DNA of 64,000 nt, taken from Symsagittifera roscoffensis (taxonomy: Eukaryota; Xenacoelomorpha; Acoela; Convolutidae). Of this stretch, positions 9,980 to 21,233 are shown piece after piece; positions within the stretch are counted from its first letter, which is position 1, and each line of letters begins with the position of its first letter. The stretch spans positions 930,001 to 994,000 of the forward strand of contig NW_026971149.1 in the NCBI RefSeq assembly GCF_963678635.1, given 5' to 3'. Both the position numbers and the translations under genes were made by a program. Under the pieces are notes generated by a model. It saw nothing but the letters and a program-made list of their open reading frames with translations, ran no database searches and was not told the origin of the DNA.

Positions 9980-10174
9980 AAACTGAAGTCGATGTTGTGG
10001 GTTTCGTGATGGTGTATCAGTTGTGTAATGGTGTTGTATGAATTAATAATATGTGTTTGTGTGAGTTTGTTTTGTGCGTAACATTATTTGATGTGAACTG
10101 TGTAAGTCACATTCTTTCGTAGTTAGAAAAATAAAACTTAGTGAAAAAAGGTTACATTTACTGAAATGGGAGTC

Positions 10175-10944
10175 CTAGGCTTTTGTGGCGCGAAGTGCTG
10201 TGGATATAATAAGATCAGTTTTTTTATTCATGCAGTTTATAGTAAATACATATTTGGATTTGATGAAAATTTTTTTAATTAGTTGGGGGTAAGCATTAGT
10301 ATCGTCATCTAAAAAGGTATCTTCATTGGATCGTGCACTGGCATGAACATTATGGTTAAAGGAAAATCGGTCAGCTTTTTGTGCAGTGAATCTATTTAGT
10401 GTTTGGTTTAATCTGATGGTTGTGAACTGTTTTTCATGAAGTACTGTGGTTAGGTGATATAGTCTAGTTTGACATAAATTGTTGTCTTCTGGATTATTAT
10501 ATAGTGGAAGTGATAATGGGTTACTGAAATGATAATGTGAGGTCCAAGAAAGTGTGGGAAATAAGGCATCATCATTAACGTAATTTGGTTGATCGTTGTT
10601 AGGACTTGAGTGATAGTAAGTATTTTGTAGAAAAAATGCCAAGCACACTTGGAGAACTGCTTTTGTGTTAGTAAGATTTGGATGATTCGAAAATGTTCGA
10701 GCTGGTCGAGGGTTAGAAGGGAACGGGGTATTGAGGAGTTTTCGTTTAAATACTCGGTGGGCTCGCGTTTCTCCATAAGTGGATGGGGGTTGGAGGATTC
10801 TGAGGATATCTTGGTTTGTGAGAAGTGATGATTGGTTAGTGTGTTAGGGTGTTGTAGTTTTTGTTGAAGGATTATGACGTTATCTGAATCGTTTTCGAGT
10901 TCTGTATAAACGGGGTTAGTGTGGTCAGGTGGGTCGCTAGTCAT
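10175..10944 (-). pseudogene. Unknown element ORF with frameshift
   Basis: Two overlapping minus-strand frames (10450-10944 and 10175-10648) look like one protein split by a frameshift near 10,640. The first begins MTSDPPDHTNPVYTELENDS and is Asn/Gln/Ser/Pro rich. The second continues with a Tyr/Asn-rich stretch (NTYYHSSPNNDQPNY), and then FTAQKADRFSFNHN and a hydrophobic C-terminal part. Its N-terminal ~75 residues are duplicated immediately upstream (10941-11168). It sits after the membrane-segment ORF at 11654-12037. Family not recognised; it could be a cytoplasmic-tail or accessory ORF of the element. Confidence 0.4.
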
Positions 10945-11234
10945 TGAGAAGTAAATTGGGGTTGCATCACTCTGAGAAGAAGGGCTGAGAAAGTTTCACC
11001 GGGAATCTGGGGGTTGGAGGATTCTGAGGATATCTTGGTTTGTGAGAAGTGATGATTGGTTAGTGTGTTAGGGTGTTGTAGTTGTTGTTGAAGGGTTATG
11101 ACGTTATCTGAATCGTTTTCGAGTTCTGTATTAACGGGGCTAGTGTGGTCAGGTGGGTCTCTAGTCATAGAGAAGTAAATTGGGGTTGCATCATTTTAAG
11201 AAGAAGGGCTGAGAAAGTTTAACCGGGAATTTGG
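10785..11234. repeat. 224-bp tandem duplication (two copies)
   Basis: Copy 1 is 10785-11008 and copy 2 is 11009 to about 11234, with only a handful of base differences. Each encodes, on the minus strand, a PPDHT(N/S)PV(Y/N)TELENDSD segment. The duplication separates the two open frames, with a stop at 10941. Confidence 0.9.
10941..11168 (-). pseudogene. Duplicated N-terminal copy of the 10.9-kb ORF
   Basis: Minus-strand frame of 75 codons, near-identical to the start of the 10450-10944 frame (MTRDPPDHTSPVNTELENDS, then LQQQLQHPNTLTNHH). It ends at a stop just before the ATG of the neighbouring copy. It exists only because of the 224-bp duplication. Confidence 0.4.
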
Positions 11235-11653
11235 GTATGGAGTGTTGTAAAAGGGGGGTTGGGAAAAAGTGAATGGGCTAGGCTCGGAGTCTGCGAACTC
11301 ATCTGGGGTTTCAATATCAGAATTGTTAATTTGTTAATTTCTGTGAAAAACTGTGTTTGTGGGAGTGTCATCTGAGGCCATGCTTGATGAATTATTAGTA
11401 TATGATGGTTCAGGGTAGGGATTGAAATCAAAAAGTGGTAGGACCTGAGAGTGACTTTGGAGGTTGGATGGAAACGAAAAAGAACGGTTGTGGGCTCATC
11501 GTAGGCATAAAAGATGGTTGTTCTGAGAACGAAAATTAGTGGTATGTGGCTGTTCTATAATCTCTTCATACGTTTCTTCTACTTTTGGTTGCTGTACTAT
11601 AATAAGGGTAACTGGACTTTGTGGGTAACTATGACTTATAGCGATGTGCTCTG

Positions 11654-12037
11654 TTAGGAGTATATTGCTGTAATTTCGTGGTACTGAAGATAAAGGATGG
11701 TTATTAAGTAAAGTGTATAATTGTGGTGCAAAAGGTGTTGTATTTTTATTGTCTTGTAAATTATCATATGTAGTTGATAGTTTTTTTTGTTTAAATCATT
11801 TATTTGAGCTTCTAAAAGGATTTTGTTAATTGAGGTTGAAAATATTCGGAAAAACCCTGCGAGAAGTATGCTTGCTACACTTGGTTGTTTGCTTACTTGT
11901 GTGTATCGCTTATATTTTGTATATTTCTTTATTAATGAAAAGACAAAAGCAAAAAAGTTAAACATTGCATATAAAATAATCAATCTTTCTAAGATGTAGT
12001 AGAGCCATTCTAGAAAGGCGAGTAGTTCATTTTTCAA
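11654..12037 (-). pseudogene. Membrane-segment ORF, env-like C-terminal region
   Basis: Minus-strand frame of 127 codons. Residues about 6-36 form a hydrophobic segment (LEWLYYILERLIILYAMFNF) followed by a basic run (KKYTKYKRYT), the pattern of a transmembrane anchor with a cytoplasmic positive flank. It lies downstream of the env-like 12198-12626 frame on the same strand, as expected for the transmembrane end of an envelope-like protein. The later residues are broken by frame changes. Env identity is inferred from position and membrane pattern, not from a full-length match. Confidence 0.4.
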
Positions 12038-12197
12038 ATTTACAAAACTAAAGATATTGATCGGTGATATATCTTGTGGACGGTATTTTTCACTGTTTAA
12101 ATAAATGGAATATTTTATTTCTTTGAAGTATTCACTGAAGTTTTGTGTTTAGATGTCTGAAAACCCTGCGTTTTCTGCAAGTTTTCTTCAGTTTTGG

Positions 12198-12626
12198 TCA
12201 GTGGATTGCCTTTGTAATGTATTGTATACAATTTTGTAAGGAGTTCCTGAAACTGCTGTGTGCCGATGTGATCTTGTATATCTTATCTTGAGTATATACC
12301 CATTGATTGTAAATGTATATTCGGTTTCTAGCAATAGCTTTAATACTTTCTGCTGATTGTTTCTTTAATGGTGGCATAAGTGTAGGATATGATGTGAGAA
12401 GATAATATTTATCATCATCGGGATTTAATTGTACAATAATGTGGCTATTATCAGATCCACATGGGTCAGCTGTATCGCAAAAATTTGTTCTTCTAGAAAT
12501 TGTGTCAACAAAATTTACTTTATTTTTGTAGAAAATGGTGATTCTTTTGTAACATTTTTTGTCTTCAAATACATATAAAGGTGATACTTTTTTGTACATG
12601 TGTATTACCATCATAATACATTTCAT
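12198..12626 (-). pseudogene. Env-like ectodomain fragment
   Basis: Minus-strand frame of 142 codons with a protein-like, Cys-containing extracellular composition: CYKRITIFYKNKVNFVD, a TNFCDTADPCGSDNSH stretch, NPDDDKYYLLTSYPTLMPPL and a YIYNQWVYTQDKIYKI end. It sits between the integrase and a membrane-segment ORF in an LTR element, the usual position of an env-like third ORF. No intact envelope gene is present, because neighbouring frames are shifted and stopped. The assignment rests on position, Cys pattern and the adjacent membrane segment. Confidence 0.4.
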
Positions 12627-13189
12627 TCCTAGTCGATAAAATTTGATCTAATTCCTGACAAAAAATAACCTGCATAAAATATTTTTGATAGTGATTGTAA
12701 AATTTGTGTTCGTTCGTTCAAGTTCACATAAGTGATGAAGCGTTTCTAGTTCTTATAGTGACATTTCTCGAAAAATTCTGCTTATTGTATAGTCTTATTT
12801 CATGTCTAAGTGGATTTCATAGTGAATTGCACCAACATGTATCTTGTCCATAAGTGATAGTTTCTGTAAGCGTGTACTGCTTTTATCTTGTGGTCGAAGT
12901 TTTCCACCAGTTCTTCAGGTGGTTTTTAGAAATATTACTGGGATGTATGAGTTTTCGTCACTATTTGAAATGTGATGTGTTGGATTTGGGTTAATTATTA
13001 GTTTTCCTGTGTTTATATCGAAATCTTTTTCGTATTCGACACGAATTTCTGAGTTTTGTCTTTTTTAAAGTGAAGTGTTATATTTGCAAGCAAGTTCTGT
13101 TTCTGGGTAGATTTGAAAACGTGTCAATTTGTTTTCTATAATTTTGATATTGTTGAAACGGTGATTGTTTTGTCTGATTTATTCAGTGT

Positions 13190-13522
13190 TTACTTTATCA
13201 TTAGGGATGGATTCAATAAAGTATTTTGATGAAACTTGATATTTCTTGTGTGTGTTCTTGCAACTTGAAATGTGGTACATGTGTCTTCGGGGAACCAAAC
13301 AATTGTTGCTTGTGCTATCTTGTTGGATCGCAATATCCTTGATCTTTTTTTACAAATTAATCGTAATTCTTGATAAATAAAAGTGTCGTCTTTTAAATCT
13401 CGTGTTAATTGTACTTTTTCTAATTGGCTTTTCCAATCAAAAAACGTATTTTCTTGGTAACCTTTGTTTTTTGTGTCAGCTTTGCAATTAGGAGTGTTGT
13501 TAATTCCAATGTGTGGTTCCAA
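13190..13522 (-). pseudogene. Env-like surface-domain fragment
   Basis: Minus-strand frame of 110 codons with a charged middle (LKDDTFIYQELRLICKKRSR) followed by ATIVWFPEDTCTTFQVARTH. The WxPEDxC pattern resembles segments of env-like proteins of invertebrate LTR elements, as far as I can judge by eye. It is isolated from the next fragments by stops. A broken element copy; function inferred from context only. Confidence 0.35.
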
Positions 13523-13678
13523 TTTTTATCAGAGAGATCATAAATTAAATGTCCATATGCGTAATTTTATATGACTTGGTACCTTGGTATCTTTCAAGTT
13601 CCACTAGATAAACTAAGTCTGGAAAAACTTGAAAATTACCAAATTTTGGTGTGTGCCTTTATTTGTGGTTAATTTTAA

Positions 13679-13900
13679 TCAGCTAAGCTCGTTTTTAAAT
13701 TCTTCAAAGCTAAGATTGAAAAATCTTTCTATATTACTTTTATAAGATGATTCGTGATCAAGTCTATTTTCGTTTCCGTTTGAGATTCGGGAAAAATGTA
13801 CTTTTTCTCTGAGAATATTGCTGTAAATTTGTATCCTGTTATTGTTGTAGCTCGGGCTGTCATATTTGTTGTTTCTATTTCTTGTAGCTCGGGTTCGCAT
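13679..13900 (-). pseudogene. Unknown fragment upstream of the env-like region
   Basis: Minus-strand frame of 73 codons, Asn/Arg/Ser rich at the start (MRTRATRNRNNKYDSPSYNN) and with an acidic-hydrophobic end (FFNLSFEEFKNELS). It lies in line with the env-like fragments. It may be the N-terminal region of the third ORF. No family recognised. Confidence 0.25.
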
Positions 13901-14597
13901 TGAGTTACCTGGTTTATGGCGTCTTTATCTAGTGTTTTTTGTTTATTTTCTTCACAATCATAGTGTGTGACTAGAAAATCATGGGGTCTTGTTCGGGGGG
14001 AGGGTTTTTATGACTTGTTGCCTCTGAAAAAATGAAATGGAATGGGGTTTAAAGGAGAAGGATACTAAAAATTACTTGTGTAGGATAGTCCTGAATAAGG
14101 TTTATTGAATGCGATGTATCCAAGTGTCTTTTTTGTATATCTATCATATTTAAAGATAATTTCTGTTTTGATAAATGGGGGAGGTAATAATTGAGCTGTT
14201 TTACTTGGTGGAGCTAGAGGGAGAGGGTGATGTACTAAATTAGTTTAAAAAAGTTTGGGGGAAATGATGTTGTTGATATCTGACTAATTGAAGCGGTTGA
14301 AGGGGGTGAGGGGGTTTCTAGTAGTGACAAAGATGTTTCTGATGATATTTCTTTTGTTTTTTTAACAAGTTTGGCTCACCTCGAGTGAAAGCTTGTGTCA
14401 TCTAATGTGGGAGGTGTTGTGATGAAGTTATATGGATCATAATTTTTTTCTATGAAAATGATTTAAAGTATCGTTGCTATTGCAAATGTTATTATTGCCT
14501 TCTTTATACATTTGCATATTGTCAGAAGTAGGGGTAATAGAAATATGAAAAATAGTACTAAAAGAGGAAAAATGTCTTTCTTGTTGAATATTTGTCT

Positions 14598-14798
14598 TTA
14601 CATTGAGGTAGTTGTTGAAATATCGTACCTGAGGTGGTCAAGAATTTTTGCAAAGTTGAGGTAGGTTTTGTGGACTGAATAGAAAAATATGAAAAAACTG
14701 CAAAAAATTATGAAGAGAAAGGGAGTCAGTTCGAAAGTATCTATACTATAATAAAAAATATGATGAGTGTGGTCGGATTGTTCATTGATTTTCGACAA
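14598..14798 (-). pseudogene. Small ORF with one hydrophobic segment
   Basis: Minus-strand frame of 66 codons with a clear hydrophobic stretch at about residues 24-41 (ELTPFLFIIFCSFFIFFYSV), fitting a signal anchor or transmembrane helix. It lies between the integrase end and the env-like fragments. It could be the signal or N-terminal membrane segment of the third ORF, or a T-rich chance frame. Low confidence. Confidence 0.25.
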
Positions 14799-15628
14799 GT
14801 GGGCTGGATATCGGCAATTTTTGGCTGAGAGAAAGCTAAAGGTCTAAAAATGAGCTTTTTATTTTTCTTTTTGTTTATTGGATGTTCGGGGGTATCCAAG
14901 AGTTGTTGGTTTTTTAGGCAAAAGGATCATATCTTATTTTTTTAGGCTAATTTAATATTTTTCCTTAACAAAAATTTGGAGTGTAAGTTGGGACAATATT
15001 GTTAATTTTTTGTTCTATATGATAGGGGAGGGTTGTAATTTTTAGTTTTTGTTTATTCCGCTTGTCAAACATGAGCTTGTTGCTTATTTTCGACCTTCTT
15101 TTAGTTATAGTTACATATATGTTTGAAGTTTGCAAACTGTCGGCTGAAGAAGTAGTGTCAGAATGAGGTGATGTTTAGATAGCTTTTGATTTGCTAAAGC
15201 TGAACTAGTTGTTCAAGAGTGTCAGCATGAATTTTTAGAAAAAGGGGGAAAGATTTGCTAAATTTCTGAAAGTGTAAAGTGATAATTAATCAGAAAGAAT
15301 TTTTTGGAATTCATCTTTCTTTAATATTTCACATTGTGGAATGAAGATTTTGTAATCATTTCGCGGTTGATTTTGAAGTCGCGATAATTTTTGTAGTTGT
15401 GATTTTTCTTTTATTTCTTGTGGTAAAATTTTTTCTTCTAATTTTTGGTTTTTTCTTTGATTCTGATGTATTTGTTCATTGGTTATTTCTTGGGATTTCT
15501 GTCGGGTATCTTGTTTTTTTTTTCTAACATTTGTGATGAATAATTTATGTCATTTTTTGTTCTTGATTAAAGTCTAAAGTCTGAGTTGTCAAGGACAATT
15601 TTAAGTCCTGTAAAGGAGTATAATTGTG

Positions 15629-15856
15629 TTAGCTCGCGAAGAGCGTATTCTTTTGGGTAATAGGGTAAAAGATTTTTTCTATGTTGAACAATTTTTTTAA
15701 ATTTAAATCAACAAGTTTATATATTACATCAGTGGGCTTGTCAATAATTTGAAATGGTCCTTTTCTGATTGGTTTTAAAATTTTCTTTTTTGTATTACAA
15801 AATTTGGGATTAGAACAATTGTTCCAAGTTTTCATTTTGTAGCTGGTGTGAATCAT
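15629..15856 (-). pseudogene. Integrase C-terminal (GPY/F-like) fragment, copy 1
   Basis: Minus-strand frame of 75 codons with KPIRKGPFQIIDKPTDVIYK, matching the (G)PF/Y...YKL pattern of the SH3-like GPY/F module at the C-terminus of Ty3/gypsy integrases, which binds DNA during integration. The basic lead (CNTKKKILKPIRKG) fits. It lies about 350 bases downstream of the integrase core fragment at 16207-16500, with stops between them. The second copy is at 17850-18075. Confidence 0.6.
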
Positions 15857-16206
15857 AAATTTATTTGAGAATGAATATTCTGTTTTTGTAATAGTTTTTG
15901 GCTAATTTTTGATTAACTTCATTGGGTTTTTTTTCTCTGTTTAAAATCCATGGCTATGAATGCCGGAGGCTAATTATAAAATTTGTGGGTGATAAAAATA
16001 ATCTTCCTTGTGTGTATGTAATTGTAGATTATAACACATTGATTCCTTGGAAATTAGCAATAACCTTGTGTGTTTTTCTAGGAGTTTGCTGTGAACATTA
16101 TTGGTTTCAGTGGTTTTTGATTAAAAACTATTTCATAAGGTGATAGTCCTAAGTTCGTTGTTATTTGTGAATTGCAAACCAAGGGGATTATTGTTACATC
16201 TGTTGG

Positions 16207-16500
16207 TCATTCAGTATATTTTGTATCGTTCCCATTTATGATACATCTGAGGTGTTCTTGTAGTGAACGGTTCATTCCTAAGACTAAACGATTAGTCCAG
16301 GGGGCATGAGATGATCGTAGTTTGTGTTTAATGTTATATAGATGGCATAATGTGATTAATTCTTTATTAATGAACTCAGTGCCATTATCTGTGACATGGA
16401 TTTCTGGTAATCCAAATTTCGTTACCCAGTGTTGTATATACAAAATAGGCATTAAATTGGGGTTTTGAGTTGGATGGTACGTATCGTGTAAGAGCGTCAA
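16207..16500 (-). pseudogene. Integrase core fragment, copy 1 (glutamate lost)
   Basis: Minus-strand frame of 97 codons matching the retroviral/Ty3 integrase DDE core, which joins element ends to target DNA. Residues 30-43 read GLPEIHVTDNGTEF, keeping the second catalytic Asp (D38). The third position is lost: LVLGMNRSL stands where copy 2 has LVERKNRSL, so the catalytic Glu is Leu at residue 74. The first Asp (MVIVDALTRY) lies just upstream in another frame, so a frameshift separates it. Not functional. Confidence 0.75.
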
Positions 16501-17849
16501 CTATGACCATTATATTTGAGTTTACTCCTGAACAGGCTGATTTTGGTCCTTTTGTATTGAATGAGATTCTGTGGTTAAAATATAAGGTTTTTCCTTCAAA
16601 AGTCCTTGTTTTTCTGCTATTTTTTTTTGATGTGGGTATGGTTTATTTAGTCGGCATGTGTTGCAACTGCTACATAATATTTTATCCGATTCGGTGCATT
16701 TGTAAAGTAAAAGTTTTGGATAAAGTTTGAATATGTTTTTTTATCCTGCATGTCCTTTAGTGTTTAAGGAATGTGAAATGTGAAATGCTATGAGAATCAT
16801 ACTTAGTGGTAAACAGGGTACTTTTAAATCAGATGTTTGGCTTTCTAAAAAATTTGTGCTCTTTTTATGGATTTATTCTTGAATTTTGTAAAGTATGTTA
16901 GAAGTAATTTGTTTCTTAGAATTGTGATATCTGCTTTCATGGGTTTTTTATTTTAATTGTGCCAAGACTGTAATTGTCTAATGACTGGGTCGAGGTTTTG
17001 ATACTTTTATAGCAGTTCAAGTGTTACTTTCTCTATTTTTGGTAGAAAGTTACTTTCAATTTCTGTTTTTGAGAAAATTATGTTATCTAGGGGGTCATGG
17101 AGGTTAAAAATTTGAATTATTGTGTACTTTAGGCTAAATGATCATATCCTATTTTTTTAGGCTAATTTAATATTTTTCCTTAAAGGAAATTTGGAGTGTA
17201 AGTTGGGACAATATTGTTAATTTTTTGTTCTATATGATAGGGGAGGGTTGTGATTTTTAGATTTTGTTTATTCCGGTTGTCAAACAAGAGCTTGTTGCTT
17301 ATTTTTGACCTTCTTTTAGTTATATTTACATATATGATTGAAGTTTGCAAACTGTCGGCTGAAGAAGTAGTGTCAGAATGAGGTGATGTTTAGATAGCTT
17401 TTGATTGGCTAAAGCTGAACAAGTTGTTCAAGAGTGTCAGCATGAATTTTTAGAAAAAGGAGGAAGGATTTGCTAAATTTCTGAAAGTGTAAAGTGATAA
17501 TTAATCAGAAAGAATTTTTTGGAATTCATCTTTCTTTAATATTTCACATTGTGGAATGAAGGTTTTGTAATCTTTTCGCGATTGATTTTGAAGTCGCGTT
17601 AATTTCTGTACTTGAGATTTTTCTTTTTCTTCTTGTGGTAAAATTTTTCTTCTAATTTTTGGTTTTTTCTTTGATTCTGATGTATTTTTTCATTGGTTAT
17701 TTCTTGGGATTTTTGTCGGGTATCTTGTTTTTTTTATTTCTAACATTTGTGATGAACAATTTATGTCATTTGTTTGTTTTTGATTGAAGTCTAAAGTCTG
17801 AGTTTTCAAGGACAATTTTTCAGTCCTGTAAAGGAGTATAATTGTGTTA

Positions 17850-18075
17850 GCTCGCGAAGAGCGTATTCTTTTGGGTAATAGGGTAAAAGATTGTTTCTAT
17901 GTTGAACAATTTTTTTTATTTAAATCAACAAGTTTATATGTTACATCAGTGGGCTTGTCAATAACTTGAAATGGCCCTTTTCTGAGTGGTTTTGAAATTT
18001 TCTTTTTTGTATTACAAAATTTGGGATCAGGACAATTGTTCCAAGTTTTCATTTTGTAGCTGGTGTGAATCATGA
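17850..18075 (-). pseudogene. Integrase C-terminal (GPY/F-like) fragment, copy 2
   Basis: Second copy of the 15629-15856 segment. On the minus strand it reads KPLRKGPFQVIDKPTDVTYK before a frame change. It is the tandem-duplicated partner and sits next to the copy 2 core, i.e. it is the one contiguous with the pol region. Confidence 0.55.
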
Positions 18076-18294
18076 ATTTATTTGAGAATGAATATTCTGT
18101 TTTTGTAATAGTTTTTGGCTAATTTTTGATAAAGTTCATTGTGTTTTTTTTCTCTGTTTAAAATCCATGGGTATGAATGCCGGAGGCTAATTATAAAGTT
18201 TGTGGGTGATAAAAATGATCTTCCTTGTGTGTATGTATTGGTAGATTTTAACACATTGATTCCTTGTAGGTTAGCAATAGTCTTGTGTGTTTTT

Positions 18295-18805
18295 CTAGGA
18301 GTTTGCTGTGAACATTATTGGTTTCAGTGGTTTTTGATTAAAAACCATTTCATAAGGTGATAGTCCTGAGTTCGTTGTTATTCGTGAATTGCAAACCAAG
18401 GGGATTATTGTTACATCTGTTGACCATTCAGTATATTTTGTATCGTTCCCATTTATGATACATCTGAGGTGTTCTTGTAGTGAACGGTTCTTTCTTTCGA
18501 CTAAACCATTAGTCCAAGGGGCATGAGATGTTCGTAGTTTGTGTTTAATGTTATATAGATGGCATAATGTGATTATTTCTTTATTAGTGCCATTATGTGT
18601 GACATGGATTTCTGGTAATCCAAATTTCGCTACCCAGTGTTGTATATACAAAATAGGCATTAAAATGGTTTTTTGAGTTGGATGGTACGTAGCGTGTAAG
18701 AGCGTCAAATATGACCATTATATTTGAGTTTCCTTCTGAACAAGCTGATTTTGGTCCTTTTGTATTGAATGATATTCTGTGGTTAAAATATAAATTTTCC
18801 TTCAA
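18295..18805 (-). pseudogene. Integrase core, copy 2 (second aspartate lost)
   Basis: Two overlapping minus-strand frames (18593-18805 and 18295-18708) form the DDE core. The first contains MVIFDALTRY with the first catalytic Asp. The second continues with GLPEIHVTHNGT, where the second Asp is His (H38) and three residues are missing, and then LVERKNRSLQEH, which keeps the catalytic Glu (E71), followed by a normal C-terminal stretch (SGLSPYEMVFNQKP). A frameshift near 18,690 splits it. Copy 1 lost the Glu instead, so neither copy has a complete catalytic triad. Confidence 0.8.
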
Positions 18806-18829
18806 AATTCCTTGTTTTTCTGCTATTTG

Positions 18830-19148
18830 TTTTTGATGTGGGTATGGTTTATTTAGTCGGCATGTGATGCAGTTGCTACATATTACTTTTATCCGAATCG
18901 GTGCATTTGTAAAGTAAAAGTTTTGGATAAGGTTTGAATATGTTTTTTTATCCTACATGTCTTTTAGTGTTTAAGGAATGTGAAATGTGAAACGCTATGA
19001 GAATCATACTTAGCGGTAAACAGGGTACTTTTAAATCAGATGTTTGGTATTCTAAAATATTTGTGTTCTTTTTTATGGATGTATTATTGAATTTTGTAAA
19101 GTATGTTAGAATTAATTTGTTTCTTAGAATTGTGATATCTGCTTTCAT
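18830..19148 (-). pseudogene. Integrase N-terminal HHCC zinc-binding region
   Basis: The minus-strand frame 18948-19148 ends in FHISHSLNTKRHVG, the His pair of the HHCC module. The Cys pair follows in another frame near 18,850-18,880. In Ty3 integrases this module precedes the DDE core, as here. Stops and shifts interrupt it. Confidence 0.55.
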
Positions 19149-19613
19149 GGGTTTTTATTTTAAATGTGCTAAGACTGTAATTGTCTAATGAATGGGTCGA
19201 GGTTTTGATATTTTTTATAGCAGTTCAAGTGTTACTTTCTCTAGTTTTGGTAGAAAGATACTTTCAGTTTCTGTTGTTGAGAAAAGTATGTTATCTAGGG
19301 GGTCATGGAGGTTAAAAATTTGATTTATTGTGTACTTTGAGTCAGTATCAGGGGGGGTCCTGATAAATTTATATTATAAGTAAGATTTTCTTTTTCTATT
19401 AAAGGGAATAGGTCTGTCCTATAACTTTTTTATTGAGTCGTTTTTGTTGTGTGTTGTTTTTGATCCATGATGATTATGATACTGGTTTAAATGTAGAGTT
19501 TTCTAATAAGTCTACTTCGTAAAGATTATTTCGGAAATCTGAATATAATGGTAAGTGTTTTAAGTTATTTATTTGTGCGTGATCGATGTCAGTTTTTACT
19601 GCCTATCTGCATT

Positions 19614-20009
19614 CTATGTTGTTTTTCTCGTTAATAATTTAGATGGCGTCTTCCTACTGAGTGTTTCTGGTAGCGCAAGAAGTTTTCCTGCTTTCCAAAC
19701 TATATGTAGGTTTGTAAATTTCATTAAATTTAATTGAAATCTACAAACTCTATGGTTTGGATTTGATTTCTGTGTAAAAATTATAGGTTTGTGGTCTGTT
19801 AAGAGAACTGTTGGATGTTTTGATCCAATTATTAAAGTTCTTATTTTGAGAGAGTGTATTTTATAGCTTTGCACTCTCTCAAGTGTAGAGAGTCTGATTT
19901 CAGCTTGTTTAAAAAGTCTTGAGTTTGCTGAAATAAGATTCATTTTATTTGTTCCACTGTGTGATTGTAATAATGCTGCGCCGATGCCAAAATTTGAGGC
20001 GTCGCACAT
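19614..20009 (-). pseudogene. RNase H domain
   Basis: Minus-strand frame of 131 codons matching the Ty3/gypsy RNase H, which degrades the RNA strand of the RNA-DNA hybrid. Visible motifs are CDASNFGIGAAL (catalytic Asp3), STLER (Glu44) and LLTDHKPI (Asp72). It ends in WKAGKLLALPETLSR, the usual tether-side segment where intact elements have N.xADxLSR; here the Asp-containing ADALSR pattern has become LPETLSR. It follows the RT in the correct order. The frame is open but has no intact connection to the RT. Confidence 0.85.
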
Positions 20010-20137
20010 AGCATAAAAAGGTTGGTCTGGATCTGGGATAGTATTTGATATTTGTTCAGTGAGAAGTGTTTTTATTTTTCAAACCGTTTTTGATGTTATG
20101 TTGTCCATTCAAAACTATTTTGCTGTCTGAGGTTGTT

Positions 20138-21060
20138 CTAAAATGGTCTTAATTTCAGTTGCATTTTAAAGATGTAATTATTTGAGAAATTAAGCATTTC
20201 AAGAAATTCTTGAGTTTTCTTTTTATTTGAATGAGGTTGAAGTTTGATGATTGCGCGTATGCGGGATTTTAGTGGAGTAATCGTAATTCCTTGGATAATA
20301 TGCCCAGGAATTTTTAAACTAGTGAGAAAAAACGGTGATTCATCCGGGGCTGCTTTCATGTTTTCTTTAAGTAGTATTTGATGATAATTATCTAAGACAT
20401 TAAACATTTCGTTTTTTGTCTGTGATTGCAAGAAAACAACGTCTAAATATGTTATAACTTTTCTACTGAGATTGAGTGGTCAAAAAATTTCACTCATAAA
20501 TGCTGAGAACGCTGCTGGTCCTATAGAAATTCCATAGAAAAGTCTATTAAATTCGTATTGTTGTTTTCCAATAACGAATTGCGTTAAACGTCGTGATTGA
20601 TCATCTAGTGGCATTTAGTTATATGTACTGTTCATATTGGCTGTTGTGAAATGTTTTCCGTTTAATTTCGTGATAATCTATGGGCCAATTAAATTTATAT
20701 TCATCAATGAGTGAATTGAGGTATCTTGCGTCTAAAACGATTTTCAAGGATTCTCCTTTAGCTAAAATAGCAATTGGATTTATGAATGTGTTTCCTTTTG
20801 GTTGTTCTTCTTTATTTACTGGGGAAATAATTTCATTATGTTCTTGTATGTCTAGTAATCTATTAACTCTATCGTGCAAGTGAATTGGGACTTAAGTTGC
20901 TCGTTGCTTTTTGAAAATTTTGTCAGGTTTCAGAGGTAGGTGTAGTGGTGAATTTAATTTTCCAACATCAAATTTAGATGTGGCGTAAACCATTGGGTAT
21001 TTTAGTAGCAAATTTTGTTTAATTTGAGAGTGTTGGAAATTGAACCTTGTAAGGCGTTTT
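20138..21060 (-). pseudogene. Reverse transcriptase domain
   Basis: Minus-strand remnants of a Ty3/gypsy RT. Upstream (about 21,030-20,895) reads YATSKFDVGKLNSP and then meets a stop. The frame 20619-20879 has fingers/palm motifs INPIAILAKGESLKIVLDAR with LDARYLN. The frame 20138-20431 carries the thumb/connection (SPFFLTSLKIPGHIIQGITI). The catalytic YxDD box, read at 20438-20449, is YLDV, so the second Asp is lost. Several frameshifts separate the pieces. The domain is not functional. Confidence 0.8.
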
Positions 21061-21233
21061 TCTTGTTCATTGGTATGTTTTATTATCTGAAATGTTGGTT
21101 TTAAAATAAGATGTTTTTATAAAAAAGTATCTATTCTGTGTTTCAGTTTGGATCAATTATTATATTATTAATTGTTAATTCATCATTAAGAATTGTTGAT
21201 TGGCATATATCTAATTTCAAAATATTATTCACT

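Larger units (their letters stand above)
14915..19338. repeat. 2.2-kb tandem duplication (14915-17130 and 17131-19338)
   Basis: The word gatcatat(c)ttattttttt and everything after it recur with an offset of 2,215 bases. Copy 1 ends at 17130 in ttgtgtacttt and copy 2 ends near 19338 in the same word. Identity is high (roughly 95% by eye) with small indels. Each copy carries, on the minus strand, the integrase core and GPY/F-like end plus downstream sequence. The duplication explains the second integrase. Confidence 0.93.

Noticed and set aside
15922..16143. Plus-strand frames at 15922-16143, 16470-16730 and 18139-18360
   Set aside because: They lie opposite the integrase region, which is coded on the minus strand. 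The two that match each other do so because of the 2.2-kb duplication.
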